This document shows, piece after piece, positions 19,901 through 28,154 of a stretch of 50,149 nt of DNA. Where the stretch lies: contig NZ_MIYK01000020.1 of assembly GCF_002907375.1 (NCBI RefSeq), positions 1 to 50,149 of the forward strand, in the 5' to 3' direction. Source of the stretch: Fructilactobacillus lindneri DSM 20690 = JCM 11027. Lineage in GTDB: Bacteria; Bacillota; Bacilli; Lactobacillales; Lactobacillaceae. Below the pieces are notes generated by a model. That model searched no databases and was not told the origin of the DNA. It saw nothing but the letters and a program-made list of their open reading frames with translations. Position 1 is the stretch's first letter. Every line of letters starts with the position of its first letter. The translations under genes were made by a program, and so were the position numbers.

Positions 19901-21142
19901 TTGACGGCTAGTGATACTGATGTCAATGAAGGAGAAGTCGTACCACGTAGTATTTGGCACCGAAATTTAATTGCTCTCTGGTTTGGTTTATTTCTAACTT
20001 CAATGGGATTTAGCGGAATGATGCCGTTTTTATCTCTTTACATCGATACTCTAGGAAAATATACCCAAAGTCAACTTAATTTATATAGTGGATTAGCCTT
20101 TTCTGCCTCTTTCATGGCTGCTGCGGTAGTTTCACCAATTTGGGGAAGCTTAGCTGATCGTTATGGACGTCGCATTATGTTACTACGGGCATCCTTTATC
20201 ATGGCAATCGTTGTTCTTTTAATGGGATTTGCTACCAACGTTTGGCAGTTAATCTCATTGCGATTTATCCAAGGAATTTTCTCTGGATACTTTCCAAACT
20301 CAAATGCCCTTTTAGCAATTCAAGTTCCTAAAAAAGAAAGTGGTAAAGCATTAGGGATACTATCAACTGGTGGAGTTTCAGGATCTTTACTCGGTCCATT
20401 TGCTGGTGGGATTTTAGCTTCAATCTTTAGTTATCGAGTTACTTTTTTCATCACCGGAACCTTGATGTTTTTGGTTTTCTTAATCACAATTTTTTTCGTC
20501 AAAGAAAAATTCACCCCAGTTACCAAAGAAAAAAATTTACACACTAAGCAAGTGATTAAAGTCCTAAAACGACCTAAATTAATCTTTGGAATGTTTATTA
20601 CAACCATGATTATTCAAGCTTCCAACTACTCCATCTCACCAATCCTGTCCCTTTATGTGCGGCAAATCATGAACAATAGTCCATCAGTAACATTTTTCAG
20701 TGGAATTGTAGCTGCTGTTCCTGGAATTTCCACTCTGATTGCTGCACCTCGTTTTGGTGCCCTAGGTGATAAAATCGGAACTGAAAAAATTATGACCTTC
20801 GGCTTTATTTTAGCAATTGTTCTTTATATCCCCATGGCTTTTGTGACAAATGTCTGGGAACTAATGGGACTAAGATTTTTACTAGGAATTTCAAATGCTT
20901 GTATGTTACCCGCAGTTCAAGCAATTATTGCTAAAAACACTCCTGCCAAAGTTACTGGAAGAATATTTAGTTGGAATCAGAGTTTCCAGGCCATTGGTAA
21001 TTTTAGTGGACCAATGATTGGTTCCGTTATTTCATCAATGTTTGGTTATTCTGGTGTTTTCATTTCAACTTCAATCTTAGTTTTCATCAACTTGGTGTTA
21101 GTCCTTCGTGAAACCAAAAATATTAATAAAATTAAAGCATAA
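19901..21142 (+). CDS. Major facilitator superfamily transporter (DHA1-like drug exporter)
   Basis: This 413-residue protein has about 12 predicted membrane segments, in two six-helix halves around a cytoplasmic loop near 200. The MFS motif is visible as GSLADRYGRRIMLLR between helices 2 and 3 and repeated as GALGDKIGTEKIM in the second half. The helix-5 GILSTGGVSGSLLGPFAGG stretch resembles motif C of drug/proton antiporters, so export is the better guess. Substrate unknown. The start is TTG, eight bases after AGGAGG, with no gap to the phosphatase stop. A strong terminator ends the pair. Confidence 0.88.
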   Translation: MTASDTDVNEGEVVPRSIWHRNLIALWFGLFLTSMGFSGMMPFLSLYIDTLGKYTQSQLNLYSGLAFSASFMAAAVVSPIWGSLADRYGRRIMLLRASFIMAIVVLLMGFATNVWQLISLRFIQGIFSGYFPNSNALLAIQVPKKESGKALGILSTGGVSGSLLGPFAGGILASIFSYRVTFFITGTLMFLVFLITIFFVKEKFTPVTKEKNLHTKQVIKVLKRPKLIFGMFITTMIIQASNYSISPILSLYVRQIMNNSPSVTFFSGIVAAVPGISTLIAAPRFGALGDKIGTEKIMTFGFILAIVLYIPMAFVTNVWELMGLRFLLGISNACMLPAVQAIIAKNTPAKVTGRIFSWNQSFQAIGNFSGPMIGSVISSMFGYSGVFISTSILVFINLVLVLRETKNINKIKA

Positions 21143-21156
21143 AAAATTTGTTAATA

Positions 21157-21198
21157 GTCGTTATCAGTAGTACTTGCTGATAACGACTTTTTATTTTT
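21157..21198 (+). terminator. Strong terminator after the MFS gene
   Basis: GTCGTTATCAG and CTGATAACGAC form a perfect 11-pair stem followed by a T-rich tail. Confidence 0.92.
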
Positions 21199-21219
21199 TA
21201 TGTTGTAGTACTTAACAAA

Positions 21220-21238
21220 TAATGATAAATTATCATTA
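21220..21238 (+). promoter_or_regulatory. Perfect palindrome, candidate operator of the DUF4097 gene
   Basis: TAATGATAAATTATCATTA is a perfect 9-1-9 palindrome 27 bp before the DUF4097 start. It overlaps a possible promoter (TTGTAG, 17 bp, TAAATT). TGATAA half-sites recall Fur-family boxes, but the spacing is one base where the Bacillus Fur box has three, so the cognate regulator is unknown. Confidence 0.55.
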
Positions 21239-21264
21239 ATACTAAAAAAGAAAGGATTGATTTA

Positions 21265-22110
21265 ATGTCTAAAAAAGCTTTACTTTTAATGTTAGGGATT
21301 TGCGTGGCAACTTGTACACTAACAATCGGGGGGCTAGCTGCTCATGCAAATGCAGATACAACCAGCCAAACTGTCAAAAATACCGATCAGATACATAAAC
21401 TTACAATTGATGTTCCTTCCAAAGTAATTGTGAAAACTGGATCTGAATTTAAAGTCCAATCTAAGTTTCCAGATAAGCAAAAGACGACTGTTATAAATAA
21501 AGATGACCAAATTAAAATCAGTCATCCTCAGAAAAAAAATCATCTTTGGGGCATAAAAATTGATTTTAAACAGCCTAAATCAGTGGTAAATGTTACCGTG
21601 CCAAAAAATATGAACCTTACAAACTTAAAAATTAATTCTAAAGCTGCTGATGTTCAACTTGATTCATCTATCGAAAACTTAACCATTGCTAGTCATAGTG
21701 GTGACGTACACTTAACCAAAACGAATCCACAAAAATTAACAGTTAAATCAGAAAGTGGCGACATTAACTTAAATCAAATTAAAGTTCAAAATGACAGTCA
21801 ATTATTTAGTGAATCAGGTGATATTAATCTAAATAATTCTCATTTCAAAAACATGACAGCCGACTCTGAAAGTGGCAATATTAAGGCCCATGATTTATTT
21901 GCATCAGTATTTAACTTTAATAGTGAATCTGGAGATGTTAACATTTCTAATCAAAAAACCATTAATTATGACAAAGTTACAATCAATAGTGACAGCGGAG
22001 ATGTCCTACTTAAAAATGCTAAAGTTAACCAAAGTAATATTGATACAGATGGCGGTGACTTAGATTTACCAAAAACCAAAATTAAAAATGCTAACAATTC
22101 AACTGACTAA
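21265..22110 (+). CDS. Exported DUF4097-type beta-repeat protein
   Basis: The 281-residue product starts with a signal peptide: MSKK, then a hydrophobic stretch to about residue 25 and a likely cleavage site after AHANA. The rest is a regular beta-solenoid-like repeat in which SGD/SGN (for example SESGDINL, SDSGDVLL) recurs about every 20 residues, as in DUF4097 (putative adhesin) proteins. No membrane anchor or LPxTG is seen, so it is probably secreted or loosely held. It is a single-gene unit with its own palindromic operator; function is not known. Related proteins are often tied to envelope-stress regulation, which would be inference here. Confidence 0.85.
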   Translation: MSKKALLLMLGICVATCTLTIGGLAAHANADTTSQTVKNTDQIHKLTIDVPSKVIVKTGSEFKVQSKFPDKQKTTVINKDDQIKISHPQKKNHLWGIKIDFKQPKSVVNVTVPKNMNLTNLKINSKAADVQLDSSIENLTIASHSGDVHLTKTNPQKLTVKSESGDINLNQIKVQNDSQLFSESGDINLNNSHFKNMTADSESGNIKAHDLFASVFNFNSESGDVNISNQKTINYDKVTINSDSGDVLLKNAKVNQSNIDTDGGDLDLPKTKIKNANNSTD

Positions 22111-22136
22111 CAGATAGTTTGAATATGTAAAAAAAT

Positions 22137-22385
22137 TTAATTTTGTAAACCGTACTTCTTGTTGAAACGATCAACAGCACCATCTGCTTGAGCAGTCTTT
22201 TGCTTCCCAGTGTAAAATGGATGTGAATCTGAAGAAATTTCAACACGAATTAATGGATAAGTGTTACCATCTTCCATTTTAATCGTATCTTCTGAAGTAA
22301 CAGTTGATCCAGTAATGAACTTAAATCCAGTACTTGAATCTTGAAATACTACTTGATGAAAATCTGGATGAATTCCTTTTTTCAT
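22137..22385 (-). CDS. rpmE2: 50S ribosomal protein L31 type B
   Basis: This is an 82-residue L31 without the zinc-binding cysteines of the type A protein; the conserved [20 protein letters not shown] and DRFNKKYG stretches mark type B. Type B L31 lets ribosomes work without spending zinc. It starts at ATG behind AAGGAG. The gene is convergent with the DUF4097 gene and lies next to murA, recalling the murA-rho-rpmE order in Bacillus, but rho is absent here. Confidence 0.97.
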   Translation of the reverse strand: MKKGIHPDFHQVVFQDSSTGFKFITGSTVTSEDTIKMEDGNTYPLIRVEISSDSHPFYTGKQKTAQADGAVDRFNKKYGLQN

Positions 22386-22430
22386 AATATCGCTCCTTTT
22401 GCCCTGAATTTATAAAATCCAGAGATTGAT
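22386..22430 (-). promoter_or_regulatory. Leader hairpin of rpmE2
   Basis: On the minus strand CTGGATTT and AAATTCAG form an imperfect hairpin immediately before the AAGGAG of rpmE2. Ribosomal protein leaders are often autoregulatory; here that is only a possibility. Confidence 0.3.
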
Positions 22431-22452
22431 TTATCAATAACTCAACTTTTGT

Positions 22453-22481
22453 AGTTTACCACTAATAAAGATTGTATGCAA
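22453..22481 (-). promoter_or_regulatory. rpmE2 promoter
   Basis: On the minus strand TTGCAT (22476-22481) and TAAACT (22453-22458) are 17 bp apart, with a TG one base before the -10. It lies between murA and rpmE2. Confidence 0.65.
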
Positions 22482-22506
22482 CAACCCCCCTAATAATCCA
22501 GTTATA

Positions 22507-23769
22507 TTACTTAATCAACTCAACTTCTGCATGTAATCCCGTTAATTTTTTCACAATATTATCATAGCCACGCAAAATATTATCCGTATTAGTTACAATC
22601 GTTTCTCCTTTAGCGGTTAAACCAGCAATCACTAAAGAAGCCCCGGCGCGAATCTCACCAGCTGAAACAGTGGTTCCTCGCAATTGGTCACTAGGATCAA
22701 TTACAATTAAATTATCATCTGTTACTCTGATTTTCGCACCCATTTCACTTAGTTGCCCAACATGCATTTTACGTTTTGGATAGATCGTATCTTTAATAAT
22801 ACTCTCACTATCTGCTCCTAAAAGCACTGGGGTAATCGGCTGCTGCCAATCAGTAGCAAATCCCGGAAATGGTGCAGTAGTAATCTTGACCCCATGCAAT
22901 TTTTGGCTTTTGGGAACATAGATACTATTTTCATTAATCTCTAACTGAACACCCATCTCGGATAGTTTATTTGTAAATGCTTGTAAATGATCTGGAATAA
23001 CATTTTTTATTAAGATGCCGTCGCCAACTGCTACAGCCAATGAAAGATATGTTCCAGCTTCAATTCGATCAGGAATTACAGTATGAATGTGATTTGCTGC
23101 GAGTCGTGAAACTCCTTCAATTCGAATCACATCAGTTCCTGCTCCACTAATATTAGCACCCATATCATTTAAAAAGGAAACAATATCTACTATTTCAGGC
23201 TCTTTAGCTACATTATGGATAGTCGTTACTCCATCAGCTTTTGTAGCCGCCAAAATGGCATTAATTGTTGCTCCTACCGAAACCATATCAAAAAAAATCG
23301 AGCCACCCTTTAAACCGTTACTAGTTGCATCAATATAAACAGTTCCATTTTTTTCAGTAACCTGGGCGCCTAGTGCCTCAAAAGCACGAATATGCTGGTC
23401 GATTGGTCGCGGACCAATATTATCACCACCTGGAAAACTAACGACAGCGCGATGAAATTTCCCTAACAAAGCTCCCATAAAATAATAGGAAGCACGTAAA
23501 CTTTTAATTGCCTTACTAGGAAGGCGACTTTCTTTTATATTAGTTGGATTAACAGTTAATTTCCCATCAGAAAATTCTGATGAAACATTCATTGACTGGA
23601 GAATCAGCATTAAATTATGAACATCTAAAATATCGGGAACCATTTCAAACTTTACTGGCGTATCGGATAGAATTGAAGCTGGTATTAAAGCAACAATATT
23701 ATTTTTTGCTCCACCGATGGTTACGTCACCATAAAGCCGATGACCTCCCTGAATTTTCATCGTACTCAT
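22507..23769 (-). CDS. murA: UDP-N-acetylglucosamine 1-carboxyvinyltransferase with Asp in place of catalytic Cys
   Basis: MurA transfers enolpyruvate to UDP-GlcNAc, the first committed step of peptidoglycan synthesis. The start is ATG at 23769, after GAGG; the protein is 420 residues. Lys22 in GGAKNNIV and the IGPRP arginine are conserved. The active-site loop reads PGGDNIG: the codon is GAT, so Asp116 replaces the Cys (Cys115 in E. coli) that fosfomycin alkylates. Cys-to-Asp enzymes are known to be active and resistant in other bacteria. Neighbouring rpmE2 and pyrG suggest the MurZ-type paralogue. Confidence 0.94.
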   Translation of the reverse strand: MSTMKIQGGHRLYGDVTIGGAKNNIVALIPASILSDTPVKFEMVPDILDVHNLMLILQSMNVSSEFSDGKLTVNPTNIKESRLPSKAIKSLRASYYFMGALLGKFHRAVVSFPGGDNIGPRPIDQHIRAFEALGAQVTEKNGTVYIDATSNGLKGGSIFFDMVSVGATINAILAATKADGVTTIHNVAKEPEIVDIVSFLNDMGANISGAGTDVIRIEGVSRLAANHIHTVIPDRIEAGTYLSLAVAVGDGILIKNVIPDHLQAFTNKLSEMGVQLEINENSIYVPKSQKLHGVKITTAPFPGFATDWQQPITPVLLGADSESIIKDTIYPKRKMHVGQLSEMGAKIRVTDDNLIVIDPSDQLRGTTVSAGEIRAGASLVIAGLTAKGETIVTNTDNILRGYDNIVKKLTGLHAEVELIK

Positions 23770-23888
23770 ATTTAACAATCCTCACTATTTCTACTTTATG
23801 TCACGTACTCAATCATAAGTAAAAACAGCTCACATTACAATAGGATTAGCAACATTTAAAGAATGAATAAGTAAAAATTAAGAAAATA

Positions 23889-25505
23889 CTATTTTGCAGC
23901 TTTCTTATGATATTTATCAGCAGCAGCAATAAATGCTTTAAACAATCCTTCAGGACGATTAGGACGTGATAAAAATTCTGGATGATATTGAGCAGCTACA
24001 AAGAAACGTTTGTTGGGTACTTCAACAACTTCTACTAAATGATCATCTGGAGATGTCCCTGAAATTACTAATCCAGCATCTTCTAATTCTTTTCTAAACT
24101 TATTGTTAAATTCATAACGATGACGATGACGTTCTGAAATTTCTTTTTGATTATCATAAGCGGCAGCTGTTTGAGTCTTAGGTTTTATTTTGGCTGGATA
24201 TGCACCTAAACGTTGTGTTCCGCCCATTCCATTAACATCATTTTGATCTGCCATTAAATCAATCACGTTATGTTTAGTATCATGATCAAATTCAGTTGAA
24301 TTAGCATCTTGATAACCTAACACATCACGTGCATATTCAATTGTGGCAACCTGCATTCCTAAACAAATTCCGAAGAATGGAATATCCTTTTCACGAGCAT
24401 AACGAATTGCAGTAATCATTCCTTCGATTCCTCGATTTCCAAATCCTCCTGGAACAATCACACCATCAAAGTTTTTTAATTTTTTAGCAACATTTTCGTC
24501 ATTAATATCTTCAGCATCAATATTTGTAACGTTGACATTGTCATCAGCAGCATATCCAGCATGACGTAAAGCTTCGTCAACTGAAATATAAGCATCTTTT
24601 AGCTTGGTATATTTACCAACCAAAGCAATATTAACTTGACCTTTTAGATTACAAATGTGATGCTCCATTTTTTTCCAATTTTTCATATCAGCTTTGGGTG
24701 CCTGAATATTAAAATGGTCTAAAATCTGGTCATCCATGTCTTGTTTCTGAAAACTAAGTGGTAATTGATAAAGATTAGGGGCATCAGTTGATTCAATAAT
24801 ACTTTTTTCATCTACATCACAAAACATCGCAATTTTTTTCTTCATTGGTTCTGTCACTGGTTTTTCAGAACGAAGTACAAGCATATCTGGCTGAATACCA
24901 ACACTACGTAATTCTTTTACACTGTGTTGGGTTGGCTTTGTTTTCATTTCTCCAGCTGCTTTTAAATATGGAACCAAGGTTGTATGGATGTAGTAAGTAC
25001 TATCAAAACCTTCATCTTTTCTCATTTCACGAATTGCTTCTAAGAATGGCAAAGACTCAATGTCACCAACGGTTCCACCAATTTCAGTGATTACAATATC
25101 AGCATTGCTTGTTTTAGCAGCGCGCATGATTTTTTCTTTAATCATCCCGGTAATATGTGGAATAACTTGAACGGTTGCACCTAAATAATCACCATGACGT
25201 TCCCGTTCTAATACTTCTTTATAAATTTTCCCCGTTGTGACATTGGAATACTTATTTAAATCATTGTCAATAAATCTTTCATAATGACCCAAATCAAGAT
25301 CGGTCTCCGTTCCGTCATTCGTTACAAAAACTTCTCCATGTTGGTAAGGATTCATCGTTCCTGGATCCACATTAATATACGGATCAAATTTTTGAATAGT
25401 AACGCTTAAACCGCGATTTTTTAATAAACGACCTAATGAAGCAGATACAATCCCTTTTCCAAGTGATGAAACAACTCCACCAGTAACAAAAATATATTTG
25501 GTCAT
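23889..25505 (-). CDS. pyrG: CTP synthase
   Basis: CTP synthase aminates UTP to CTP with glutamine as ammonia donor. The 538-residue product has the N-terminal ATP-dependent synthetase domain ([12 protein letters not shown] at the start, [13 protein letters not shown]) and a C-terminal class I glutaminase domain with FFGICLGMQ (nucleophile Cys near 380) and a terminal QYHPEF His/Glu pair. It starts at ATG behind GAGGGG. A terminator and GGGC start site upstream indicate control by CTP level (see regulatory entry). It follows rpoE, as in Bacillus. Confidence 0.97.
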   Translation of the reverse strand: MTKYIFVTGGVVSSLGKGIVSASLGRLLKNRGLSVTIQKFDPYINVDPGTMNPYQHGEVFVTNDGTETDLDLGHYERFIDNDLNKYSNVTTGKIYKEVLERERHGDYLGATVQVIPHITGMIKEKIMRAAKTSNADIVITEIGGTVGDIESLPFLEAIREMRKDEGFDSTYYIHTTLVPYLKAAGEMKTKPTQHSVKELRSVGIQPDMLVLRSEKPVTEPMKKKIAMFCDVDEKSIIESTDAPNLYQLPLSFQKQDMDDQILDHFNIQAPKADMKNWKKMEHHICNLKGQVNIALVGKYTKLKDAYISVDEALRHAGYAADDNVNVTNIDAEDINDENVAKKLKNFDGVIVPGGFGNRGIEGMITAIRYAREKDIPFFGICLGMQVATIEYARDVLGYQDANSTEFDHDTKHNVIDLMADQNDVNGMGGTQRLGAYPAKIKPKTQTAAAYDNQKEISERHRHRYEFNNKFRKELEDAGLVISGTSPDDHLVEVVEVPNKRFFVAAQYHPEFLSRPNRPEGLFKAFIAAADKYHKKAAK

Positions 25506-25549
25506 TTTAGTACCCCTCTCATCTATTCACAATTTTTAACAATAAAACT

Positions 25550-25655
25550 AAAAAAGCTCCCCGTTCAATGAATGGGGAGCTTTTTTATTCGAATAACCCT
25601 ACAACTATGCAGAGTGCCCAAGTAGAATATTAGTAAAAAAAAGCTTATTAGTCAA
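25550..25655 (-). promoter_or_regulatory. pyrG promoter and CTP-sensing attenuator leader
   Basis: On the minus strand TTGACT (25650-25655) and TAATAT (25627-25632) are 17 bp apart; seven bases after the -10 the transcript would begin with GGGC (25619-25616). About 35 bases later begins a terminator (25550-25586): AAAAAAGCTCCCC with GGGGAGCTTTTTT. This is the pyrG arrangement of B. subtilis: low CTP stalls polymerase at the C, extra G residues are added, and they pair with the CUCCCC of the terminator to let transcription pass. The mechanism is established in relatives; its use here is inferred from the matching elements. Confidence 0.8.
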
Positions 25656-25657
25656 GC

Positions 25658-26161
25658 TTAATCTTCTTCAGGATGTTTTTCATCATCATCTGCAATATCA
25701 ACATCGTCTAAATCGTCATGAAAATCATCATCTTCTGGATCATCATTATCATAATCAATCACATCGTCATCATCTTCTGGATCATCGTTGTTGTAATCAA
25801 TTACGTCATCTTCATCCGATGCATCTGCTAAGAAAGCATTAATTTTATGACGTTTCTTGGTTTTGGGCTGATCTTCTCCTTCGCTAGCGGTTACTTCATC
25901 AACCGAGTCAAAAGGATACCAGGTCCGAAGCCCCCAAACATTATTACCTAATGAAATGAAACTACCATCAACATTTAAATCTGCATAAAACTGATTTAAT
26001 TTGCTTTTAATTTCATCGTCACTAAATTCAGTATATTTTTGAATTGCATTAACCAGGTCTGGAAATTGCATTGTTTGACCCTTATCTGCAAGAATCGCAT
26101 GTGCTACTTCAATCATTGATAATTCGCTTTTTTCTTCTTTATCTAATTTTTCAAGTTCCAA
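25658..26161 (-). CDS. rpoE: RNA polymerase delta subunit
   Basis: Delta binds RNA polymerase in Firmicutes, lowers non-specific binding and helps recycling. The product has an N-terminal HARE-HTH domain (about 10-90: SMIEVAHAILADKG, WGLRTWYPFD) and a disordered, very acidic C terminus with a 14-residue tandem duplication. The start is uncertain: GTG at 26170 sits only one base after AAAGG, so I prefer the TTG at 26161, nine to ten bases downstream of it. The place before pyrG is conserved in Bacillus. HelD, the functional partner of delta, is also encoded in this window at 44835. Confidence 0.93.
   Translation of the reverse strand: MELEKLDKEEKSELSMIEVAHAILADKGQTMQFPDLVNAIQKYTEFSDDEIKSKLNQFYADLNVDGSFISLGNNVWGLRTWYPFDSVDEVTASEGEDQPKTKKRHKINAFLADASDEDDVIDYNNDDPEDDDDVIDYDNDDPEDDDFHDDLDDVDIADDDEKHPEED
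25724..25807 (-). repeat. Tandem 42-bp duplication in the rpoE acidic tail
   Basis: Two adjacent 14-codon units encode DVIDYNNDDPEDDD and DVIDYDNDDPEDDD. The DNA differs at only a few positions, so the duplication is recent or kept by conversion. It lengthens the disordered acidic tail. Confidence 0.85.
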
Positions 26162-26207
26162 ATCAAACACGCCTTTCTAGTTTACCATTATACTTAATGA
26201 TACTAAT

Positions 26208-26642
26208 TTATGCGTTAAAATGCAATTTAATCTGATAGTTTCCTACCGTTTCTCCATCTGTAATTATTTGATATGACACTTCAATTTGTCCAGAAGTATT
26301 TTTGACGTCGATCATGGCATCAACCTTACTAGCAAACACTGTAATGTTCATCGTTCCATATGGAGTAACATAATAATTATCAGTCTTTTCGTCTTGTTTA
26401 AACAGCAAATTCAACTGGCTTTCAGCCTTCCGAGTTAAACGTACTTCATGAGAATCATCAACACGAAAGGTTACTGGAACCTCACCAGTCTCACTATGTT
26501 CGACAAATCTAATATACCAATTTTCTTTGATATTAATCAGTTGACCGGTTTCAGCAAAATGATGTTTTTCACTTTGTTGCTCTTGAGTTATTTGGGTATC
26601 AATTACCACCGAAATTTTTTGTCCACGCTTTTTTTTATCCAT
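26208..26642 (-). CDS. DUF1934 beta-barrel protein (YwiB-like)
   Basis: The start is ATG at 26642 behind AGGCGG; an in-frame TTG at 26690 has no ribosome site. The 144-residue product begins with a basic stretch and continues as a predicted beta-barrel: VVIDTQIT, the NIKENWYIRFVE strand, TFRV, YYVTPYGTMNITVFA, and VSYQIITDG. This matches DUF1934, a lipocalin-like family next to rpoE or argS in many Firmicutes. No catalytic role is known. It is likely co-transcribed with rpoE, 38 bp downstream. Confidence 0.82.
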   Translation of the reverse strand: MDKKKRGQKISVVIDTQITQEQQSEKHHFAETGQLINIKENWYIRFVEHSETGEVPVTFRVDDSHEVRLTRKAESQLNLLFKQDEKTDNYYVTPYGTMNITVFASKVDAMIDVKNTSGQIEVSYQIITDGETVGNYQIKLHFNA

Positions 26643-26721
26643 TTCCTGCCGCCTTAATCCCGTTATTTTATGATTTAATTTTAACGCCAAAGGGGTTTAA
26701 ATGCACTAAAAATGGTTAAAT

Positions 26722-26750
26722 CTGACGAATATAAAAAATTCAGCTATAAT
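26722..26750 (+). promoter_or_regulatory. Promoter of the HD/HAD gene pair
   Basis: CTGACG (26722-26727) and TATAAT (26745-26750) are 17 bp apart, about 30 bp before the HD-protein start. Confidence 0.75.
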
Positions 26751-26781
26751 AGTAGGTATCAACTAGTTGGAGGAACGAGCA

Positions 26782-28152
26782 ATGGGATATTATTCTAAAC
26801 CATTGAAACAAGAAAAAGTGATTCGTGATCCAGTTCATAGTCATATCTATATTCAAGACCAGATTATCATGGATCTCATTAATACCACTGAATTTCAGCG
26901 ACTGCGTCGGATTCATCAATTAGGCACAACTTCCCAAACTTTTCCTGGAGCCGAGCATACTCGTTTCACTCATTCACTTGGGGTTTACGAAATTGTAAGA
27001 CGAATTTGTGATCATTTTCAGCGTAATTATCCTTCCAAAGAATTAGGTGATGGTTTATGGGATGACTCTGAACGAATTGTAGCTGAATGTGCTGGACTAC
27101 TGCACGACATTGGCCATGGTCCTTACTCTCATACTTTTGAACATATTTTCAGAACCAACCATGAACAAATTACTCAAGCGATTATTACCTCACCAGATAC
27201 TGAAGTAAATCAGGTATTAAGTAAAATGGGTCCCGATTTTCCTAATCGGGTAGCTAGTGTCATCAATAAAACTTATGACAACCAACAAGTTGTCCAAATG
27301 ATTTCCAGTCAATGCGATGCCGATCGGATGGATTATTTACTACGAGATTCTTACTTTACAGGAGCTCAATACGGAAATTTTGATCTTGATCGCATCTTAC
27401 AGGTTATGCGGCCTTATGCAGATGGGATTTGCTTTAAAATGAGTGGCCTGCATGCCATTGAGTATTATATTGTTTCTCGTTTTCAAATGTATCTACAAGT
27501 CTATTTTCATCCCATTTCTCGTTCCATGGAAGTTATTTTGGCTCATTTATTATTACGTTCAAAAGAACTTGCCGATGACTTTAAATTAAATCAAAATTTT
27601 AACCCTACCTTGTTAATGCCATTTTTAAATGGTACTTTTAACCCTGAGACCGACTTACAAGCTTACCTAAAGTTAGATGATGGTGTTTTAAATACTTACT
27701 TTTCCGCTTGGAAAGATTATCCTGATTCAATTTTATCTGATTTATCTCATCGCTTTATTGATCGAAAGCCATTTAAGTCAGCTAAGTTTAATAATCAAAC
27801 TGAGGATTTAATTCCTAAACTACAAAGTTTAATTGAAGCAGCCGGATTTAATCCTGAATATTATACTGCTACCGATAATAGTTACAATCAGCCTTATGAT
27901 GTTTATAATCCTGCCAGTGGTCATCAAAATGCTCAGATCGAACTTATGGAAAAAGACGGTAGTTTAATTGAATTATCAAAAGCTAGTTTGTTAGTCAGAA
28001 CTATTACTGGAAAAGACGTTGGGGATAGTCGCTTCTTCTTTCCAAAAGAAATGCTGCAACCAGAAAATAACGTTGAATTGTTTCAACAAATATACGATAA
28101 TTTTCAAAGATATATTAAAAATGACAGTTTAATTAACCCAGAGGAGAACTAA
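26782..28152 (+). CDS. HD-domain phosphohydrolase (YwfO/dNTPase-like)
   Basis: The start is ATG at 26782, eight bases after GGAGG; an upstream in-frame TTG overlaps that site. The 456-residue protein has the HD metal site: HTRFTHSLG near residue 60, LLHDIGHGPYSHTFEH near 107, and a later Asp in SSQCDADRMDYLLRDS. The layout and the QCDADRMDYLLRD signature match YwfO-type proteins related to SAMHD1-like dNTP triphosphohydrolases, so hydrolysis of a nucleotide is likely but the substrate is not shown. A two-base gap to the next gene implies translational coupling. Confidence 0.88.
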   Translation: MGYYSKPLKQEKVIRDPVHSHIYIQDQIIMDLINTTEFQRLRRIHQLGTTSQTFPGAEHTRFTHSLGVYEIVRRICDHFQRNYPSKELGDGLWDDSERIVAECAGLLHDIGHGPYSHTFEHIFRTNHEQITQAIITSPDTEVNQVLSKMGPDFPNRVASVINKTYDNQQVVQMISSQCDADRMDYLLRDSYFTGAQYGNFDLDRILQVMRPYADGICFKMSGLHAIEYYIVSRFQMYLQVYFHPISRSMEVILAHLLLRSKELADDFKLNQNFNPTLLMPFLNGTFNPETDLQAYLKLDDGVLNTYFSAWKDYPDSILSDLSHRFIDRKPFKSAKFNNQTEDLIPKLQSLIEAAGFNPEYYTATDNSYNQPYDVYNPASGHQNAQIELMEKDGSLIELSKASLLVRTITGKDVGDSRFFFPKEMLQPENNVELFQQIYDNFQRYIKNDSLINPEEN

Positions 28153-28154
28153 AA

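Noticed and set aside
21220-21238. Classical Fur box before the DUF4097 gene
   Set aside because: The half-sites fit, but the centre has one base instead of the T-N-A of the 7-1-7 box, so I call it only an unassigned palindrome.
26643-26690. N-terminal extension of the DUF1934 protein from TTG at 26690
   Set aside because: No ribosome site there, while ATG at 26642 has AGGCGG.
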